Source: Deltaproteobacteria bacterium
Lineage (GTDB): Bacteria > Desulfobacterota > Desulfobacteria > Desulfobacterales > B30-G6
NCBI GenBank assembly: GCA_022340465.1
Contig: JAJDNW010000030.1
Coordinates: 22,564-86,563, forward strand
Length of the DNA stretch: 64,000 nt
Direction of reading: 5' to 3'
The notes under the pieces are model-generated. The model was not told the DNA's origin, searched no databases, and saw only the letters and a list, made by a program, of their open reading frames with translations. Position numbers and translations under genes: made by a program. Below are positions 60,159-64,000 of this stretch, one piece after another (position 1 is the first letter of the stretch; each line of letters starts with the position of its first letter).

Positions 60159-61771
60159 TGGGTCAAAAAACAATCTATCACGGGGGCACGATCCATACCA
60201 TGGACAGTTCATTGCCGCGGGCAACGGCTCTGTTCGTGGAAAACGGCATCATCAAAGCGGTCGGCGATGTTTCCGAGATAAATAATCTGGCGGACGCCGA
60301 CACCAGGAAGGTAGACCTTCATGGCGGTTTTCTGGTGCCGGGGTTGATTGAAACCCACAACCACCTCTCATACCTTGCTTTTTTCATGGAGCATTGCCAC
60401 CTGGGCGGCGGCGCTTGTCAGAATATCGATGATGCCGTTCGTCTCCTCAGGGAGCATGATGCCGGGGGGGATGCGGAATACATTGTCGGCCGGGGGTTTG
60501 ACGACAGCTACACGCCCGACCTGCGACATCTCACCAGAAAGGACCTCGACAGGGTATCGCAGGTAAAGCCGGTTCTGGTTCACCACATGTCCGGACACGT
60601 AGGCTATCTCAACAGCAGGGCGCTTGAGCTCATGGGTATCAGCGCGTCGACGGAAAACCCTCCGGGCGGTTGGATCGAAAGGGATGAAAGCGGCAACCCC
60701 ACGGGTAAACTCGAAGAAATGGCCTGGTTTCAGCTGGTAGCGGAAAAAATGCCCCAGCCTACAGACCAGGCAAAGATCCAATCCTTAATCAAAAAAGCCG
60801 TAACCGTGTTTAATGGATACGGCGTGGTGGCCGTGCATGATGCCGCCATCGGCATTGGCGGAACCGGGGAAAGAATCGTATCCGCCTACCAGGCCCTGGA
60901 GAATAACAGGGAGCTTAACATGCGTGCCTTTTTGTCCATGATGGTGCAGTCTTCAATGCAACAAACGCCCGAGCAAATCGATGCTGTCGGCATGGGCAGG
61001 AGGCGGGTCGTGGTTGGCGGCGTCAAACTGTTTGTGGACGGATCCATACAGGCCAATACCGCGGCCCTGCTCGCTCCTTACAAAAACAAGCCTGATTTTA
61101 AAGGGGAAATGGTCATGAGCCCGGGTGATATCGAGGAAGCTGTTTTGAAGTACCACAAAAACGGGGATCACATCTCGATACACGCCAATGGCGATGCCGC
61201 TATCGAGGCCGTTGTCACGGCCTTTGAAAAGGCTCAGAAAGCCCATTTCAGGAAAGATACACGGCATATGGTGATCCACTGCCAGATGGCTCATAAAGCG
61301 CATATCGACAGGATGAAGGCTGCCGGCGTCATCCCCAGCTTTTTTGGCATGCATGTGCATTATTACGGCGATCGTCACTTGGACACATTCCTCGGTGAGG
61401 AGCGTGCTTCGAGGCTCGACCCTTTTGGCGATGCGCATCGTGCGGATCTCGATTTTACACTGCACACCGATACGCCCGTGATGCCGCCTTGGACCATGGC
61501 ATCCATAGGAACGGCGGTGACAAGGAAAACCAAAGGCGGGACGGTATTGGGTGAAGACCAGAGGATCAGCCCTGAAAAGGCGCTGGCGGCCTATACCACC
61601 ATGGCCGCAAAATGCTCCTATTCGGAAAAGGACCGGGGTAGTATCAGTGTCGGCAAACTGGCGGATTTTACCCTGCTCTCCCAGGACGTAACGCAGTGCG
61701 ATCCGGATGCGATCCAGGACACCGAGATCTTAAAGACCATCATCGAGGATCAAGCGGTATTCGAGGCCTAG
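60158..61771 (+). CDS. Amidohydrolase, YtcJ-like
   Basis: This 537-residue metal-dependent amidohydrolase of the YtcJ group (N-substituted formamide deformylase relatives) has the metal HxH site as ETHNHLSYL near 66, HANGDAAIEA near 347, HCQM near 370 and the final aspartate in LHTDTPVMPP near 443. Substrates in the family are amides, formamides or imides; here it is unknown. TGATG overlap with the symporter stop shows translational coupling. A strong terminator follows the gene 30 bases after the stop. Context with a glycyl-radical enzyme suggests that it opens or deacylates a nitrogenous substrate before radical cleavage; this is speculation. Confidence 0.87.
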   Translation: MGQKTIYHGGTIHTMDSSLPRATALFVENGIIKAVGDVSEINNLADADTRKVDLHGGFLVPGLIETHNHLSYLAFFMEHCHLGGGACQNIDDAVRLLREHDAGGDAEYIVGRGFDDSYTPDLRHLTRKDLDRVSQVKPVLVHHMSGHVGYLNSRALELMGISASTENPPGGWIERDESGNPTGKLEEMAWFQLVAEKMPQPTDQAKIQSLIKKAVTVFNGYGVVAVHDAAIGIGGTGERIVSAYQALENNRELNMRAFLSMMVQSSMQQTPEQIDAVGMGRRRVVVGGVKLFVDGSIQANTAALLAPYKNKPDFKGEMVMSPGDIEEAVLKYHKNGDHISIHANGDAAIEAVVTAFEKAQKAHFRKDTRHMVIHCQMAHKAHIDRMKAAGVIPSFFGMHVHYYGDRHLDTFLGEERASRLDPFGDAHRADLDFTLHTDTPVMPPWTMASIGTAVTRKTKGGTVLGEDQRISPEKALAAYTTMAAKCSYSEKDRGSISVGKLADFTLLSQDVTQCDPDAIQDTEILKTIIEDQAVFEA

Positions 61772-61801
61772 GCCGTCTGATCGACGCGACGGTTTCTAAC
61801 C

Positions 61802-61838
61802 AAACAGCGACCTCCTGTAGAGCCGGAGGTCGCTGTTT
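61802..61838 (+). terminator. Strong intrinsic terminator after the amidohydrolase gene
   Basis: Perfect 14-bp arms (AAACAGCGACCTCC and its complement) enclose a 9-base loop, ending in TTTGGTTTC. It closes the gltS-amidohydrolase transcription unit 30 bases after the stop. Confidence 0.85.
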
Positions 61839-61874
61839 GGTTTCGACCACGCTATAGCGTTTGACAACATAAAG

Positions 61875-61940
61875 TTCGAAAAAATATTCCTTATGTTGGA
61901 CATCGGGTGTGTCGGAACATGTATATGACAACCGGTATAG
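61875..61940. repeat. About 66-bp dispersed repeat, copy 2
   Basis: It matches 12013-12079 at roughly 85% by eye, with a one-base gap. It is located between the terminator and the marR-family gene. The pairing of differences suggests two diverged copies of one element. Confidence 0.6.
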
Positions 61941-61989
61941 AGGTATCTGCAGAGCGTTGGATCGGATTGCCTGGGGAAACATGAGATTT

Positions 61990-62011
61990 CTCAGTTGACA
62001 TTGCAACTGAG
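61990..62011 (+). promoter_or_regulatory. Perfect inverted repeat overlapping a -35 box upstream of the MarR-PocR operon
   Basis: Arms CTCAGTTG and CAACTGAG (8 bp, 6-base centre) are symmetric and contain TTGACA (61995-62000) as a consensus -35. The -10 region is less clear (TACTCT at 17 bases, or TTATAT further on). The position suits an operator for the MarR-family protein encoded 77 bases downstream. Confidence 0.55.
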
Positions 62012-62087
62012 GAGATGTACTCTTATATACAAACCTATTGGCCGCCCATGGACAGGCGCCGGCTTTGGGTTTGCAACAGGAGACAGC

Positions 62088-62564
62088 ATGGCCGCCAAAG
62101 ATGAAAATGCCCCGCTGACACCTTGGATATGCTTTATTTCCAGGCTCTCCATGCGCCATGTCGGGGGGGAAATGAGCCGGATGGGCTATGGACAGGGGCA
62201 GTTTTTTCTGCTGTCGGAACTCTACGAAGAGGAGGGACTCAGCCAGGATGAGCTGTCACGCCGGGTGGGTGTTGACAAATCCAACACCTCGCGTGCCCTG
62301 GCCAAGCTGGAAAAATTCGGTCTGATCCGACGGGAAATCGACCCGGAAAACCACAAGATTAAAAAAGTGTTTCTGCGTTCCAAGGCCTGGAAAGTCAGGG
62401 AGGAGTTTAAAAAGGTTCAAAGGCGCTGGAACGCCGAACTGTTGCATGGATTGGGTGAAAAGGAAAAAACCGCCCTGCTGGCGGGCCTTCAGAAGGTTGC
62501 CGGCAATGCGGAAGCAGCTTTTGAACGCCAGGCCTTGCCGGGGACAGCCGGCAGAGCCGCCTGA
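62088..62564 (+). CDS. MarR family transcriptional regulator
   Basis: This 158-residue winged-helix repressor shows GLSQDELSRRVGVDKSNTSRALAKLEKFGLIRRE (residues 48-82), the recognition helix and wing of MarR proteins, followed by KVFLRSKAWKVREEF. The start is ATG 62088, with CAGGAGAC upstream; a longer open frame from 61995 has no support. It is the first gene of a run with a PocR-domain protein (26 bases on), a 133-residue protein and a second PocR-domain protein. It probably regulates this run through the palindrome at 61990. The ligand is unknown. Confidence 0.88.
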   Translation: MAAKDENAPLTPWICFISRLSMRHVGGEMSRMGYGQGQFFLLSELYEEEGLSQDELSRRVGVDKSNTSRALAKLEKFGLIRREIDPENHKIKKVFLRSKAWKVREEFKKVQRRWNAELLHGLGEKEKTALLAGLQKVAGNAEAAFERQALPGTAGRAA

Positions 62565-62590
62565 AGAAACGATCGAGGAGACTGACGAAT

Positions 62591-63097
62591 ATGGAGTTGA
62601 CTGACATTTTATCGGTAGAGGAGTGGGCCGCGTTCGAGAAAGAACTCTTTGAGCGCTTCAAGATAAACTGCACGGTCTACAATACAGACGGGGTCGGCGT
62701 TACCGGCAAACCCAACTGGTGCAACGAACTGTGCCCAAAAATAAAGGCCAACCAGGATTCCCTGGCCGCCATCTGCGCACCGGGAAACCAGAATTTTATG
62801 GCCCAGGCCAAGAAGACCCGCCAGCCCATCATCGCCGAGTGTGATGCCGGACTGGTTAAGATAGCGGTGCCGGTTTTCAAGGGAGATGAATTTTTAGGGA
62901 CCGCCGGCGGATGCGGGCTGCTCCCCGAGGGCGGCGAAGTGGAATCGTTTCTGATCGAAAAGACGGCGGGATTGACGGAAGCGGAAATTGCCGACCTCAG
63001 CAAAGACATGGGCACCATGACCCAGGCCCAGGCGGAAGAGATGGCGGCATTCATCGAAGCGAAGGTTGCAGAATTCATGAACAACCAGGGAAAGTGA
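62591..63097 (+). CDS. Stand-alone PocR ligand-binding-domain protein
   Basis: This 168-residue protein consists almost only of a PocR-type sensory domain: a start CTVYNTDGVGVTG, then CNELCPKIKANQDSLAAIC, ECDAGLVKIAVPVFKGDEFLGTAGG, which follows the PocR pattern 'C..C, CxxGL, P(I/V), G'. Five or more cysteines (near residues 28, 41, 45, 59 and 77) could bind a metal, an Fe-S cluster or a cobalamin-related ligand. PocR was defined by a propanediol-utilisation regulator, and in Desulfobacterota such domains occur near corrinoid methyltransferases. No DNA-binding or kinase domain is attached. GAGGAGA precedes the ATG. The function is inferred to be sensing or ligand carriage. Confidence 0.75.
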   Translation: MELTDILSVEEWAAFEKELFERFKINCTVYNTDGVGVTGKPNWCNELCPKIKANQDSLAAICAPGNQNFMAQAKKTRQPIIAECDAGLVKIAVPVFKGDEFLGTAGGCGLLPEGGEVESFLIEKTAGLTEAEIADLSKDMGTMTQAQAEEMAAFIEAKVAEFMNNQGK

Positions 63098-63104
63098 GGT
63101 CAGT

Positions 63105-63506
63105 GTGCAGGCAGTAAAAGCATTCATCGAGGATTGGCGGGACGATCCATCGGGGCTGAAGCCGGTTTTTGTATCCTATTTCGAGGATCTTAAGAAAATG
63201 GATGGGGCCGTGATCGAATTCAACGAGCGCCCGGGCATCAGCTATTCCCTGCGCGGTATGCATAAGAACGGCAGCGATCGGCCGCTTTTCGTGATGATCG
63301 ACGTGATCGACGACGACCCCAAGCAGCGGTGGCTGTCGGTCTGTTTTTATGGAGACACCATTACCGATTCCGATGAGGAGGGCGACCTCATACCCGAAGG
63401 GCTGTTAGGGGATGACGGTTACTGTTTCGATCTGGTGGAAGCGGATGACGCTTTAGCGGCCTACGTGCGCGAGCGCATTCAGGAGGCGTACAGAAGTCAG
63501 AACTGA
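63105..63506 (+). CDS. Hypothetical protein between two PocR-domain genes
   Basis: This 133-residue acidic soluble protein is not recognised. It has a mixed alpha/beta look: FIEDWRDD helix, VFVSYFEDLKKMDGAVIEFNERPGISYSLRG, a strand FVMIDVIDD, and two cysteines (near 81 and 109). The start is GTG 63105 with GAGGT upstream, only 7 bases after the PocR-domain gene stop. Tight spacing means it is part of the same operon, and it may be a partner of the PocR proteins. No membrane segment or catalytic motif is evident. Confidence 0.55.
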   Translation: MQAVKAFIEDWRDDPSGLKPVFVSYFEDLKKMDGAVIEFNERPGISYSLRGMHKNGSDRPLFVMIDVIDDDPKQRWLSVCFYGDTITDSDEEGDLIPEGLLGDDGYCFDLVEADDALAAYVRERIQEAYRSQN

Positions 63507-63527
63507 TCATAAAAGGAGCAAAAACCC

Positions 63528-64000
63528 ATGCAACCTCCGGCTATGATTCTGCCCGGCAGCAGGCAGATCGACTGGCACCGTTTCGAAGCCTCGCTTTACG
63601 ACCGTTTTGCCGTAAATGCCGTTGCCCTGACCCGCAGCGGCACGCGGAAAACCGAGGGCGACGTCCCCTGGGCCAACGATCTTTGCCGGCTGATAAAGAC
63701 CCACCCCGACGGCGCGGACCGGATCTGCAGCAAACTGCTGAAGATCCTGATGCAGGCGGCCAGGGCAAAAGAGGCCTTCATCACCGGCGAGTGCGCCGCC
63801 GGCATGAACAAGTGGGTGCTGCCCATTGTACAGGACGACGAGATCGACGGGTTCGTCAACATCTGCGGTCGCCCCTTCTGCAATGCGGAAAGGATTTACA
63901 CCGATTACATCAGCCAGACCATTCAGGTGGACGAGGCAACCATCCTGAAGATGCTGCCCTGCCTCCAGCCCATCGACCCGCGCACGTTGAAGGAGATGAA
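63528..64000 (+). CDS. Second PocR-domain protein, 3' end outside the window
   Basis: 157 residues are visible before the window ends, with no stop. They follow the PocR layout: VNAVALTRSG, then DLCRLIKTHPDGADRIC near residues 50-67, GECAAGMNKWVLPIV near 87, and CGRPFCNAERIY near 108. The two PocR-domain proteins of this operon are clearly related in pattern but differ in most residues. AAAAGGAG precedes ATG 63528. The full length and any additional domain cannot be told from this window. Confidence 0.7.
   Translation, partial: MQPPAMILPGSRQIDWHRFEASLYDRFAVNAVALTRSGTRKTEGDVPWANDLCRLIKTHPDGADRICSKLLKILMQAARAKEAFITGECAAGMNKWVLPIVQDDEIDGFVNICGRPFCNAERIYTDYISQTIQVDEATILKMLPCLQPIDPRTLKEM

Overview
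The window looks like a chromosomal segment of a GC-rich anaerobic Desulfobacterota bacterium, most like the complete-oxidizing sulfate reducers (Desulfobacterales/Desulfosarcina relatives). This is inferred from gene content only: a CooC-type nickel ATPase, a RACo-like corrinoid-protein activator, fatty-acid beta-oxidation genes, a glycyl-radical enzyme with its activase, GTP-dependent PEP carboxykinase, a DUF6178-type protein and several Fe-S proteins. No rRNA, tRNA, CRISPR array, prophage or intact insertion sequence was recognised.

Layout. 0-7.4 kb (+) is a DNA-repair block: a DUF72 protein cut by the window edge, an ImuB-like Y-family protein without its catalytic carboxylates, a DnaE2-type polymerase, and a nuclease-helicase fusion of the DinG/XPD class. 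7.4-17 kb holds mostly minus-strand housekeeping genes (UspA, nucleotidyltransferase, proline dehydrogenase, MarR-WrbA, UbiB kinase, phasin-like protein, acyl-CoA dehydrogenase) and intergenic regions rich in short dispersed repeats. 17-23 kb (+) carries CooC, an AcuC-like deacetylase, an AcuB-like CBS protein, a PrmA-like methyltransferase, a metallo-hydrolase and a RACo-like protein lacking its ferredoxin domain. 23-36 kb is mixed: DUF6178, AmpG, PckG, RdgB, SDR, a metallo-hydrolase, a DHH protein, threonine aldolase and a phosphoesterase.

36.3-43 kb (+) is a lipid-degradation operon: acyl-CoA dehydrogenase, TetR regulator, enoyl-CoA hydratase, nitronate-monooxygenase-like flavoprotein, Fe-S protein and acyl-CoA ligase, followed by an AsmA/DUF748-like protein and a convergent acetoacetyl-CoA ligase. 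47.5-50.5 kb has an orphan histidine kinase, a small self-contained transcription unit for a 21-residue peptide, a SulP transporter remnant and a second nitronate-monooxygenase-like protein that lacks the usual histidine.

50.6-61.8 kb is the most distinctive metabolic locus: sulfatase, membrane protein, flavin-binding-type protein, glycyl-radical activase, glycyl-radical enzyme and a MerR regulator on the minus strand, diverging from a GltS-like symporter and a translationally coupled amidohydrolase on the plus strand. A perfect inverted repeat sits in the divergent promoter region. The window closes with a MarR regulator, a stand-alone PocR-domain protein, an unknown protein and a second PocR-domain protein cut by the edge, probably one operon controlled from a palindrome overlapping its -35 box.

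Three short genes (34, 21 and 25 codons) are proposed from start context, coupling or transcription signals. They are predictions only.
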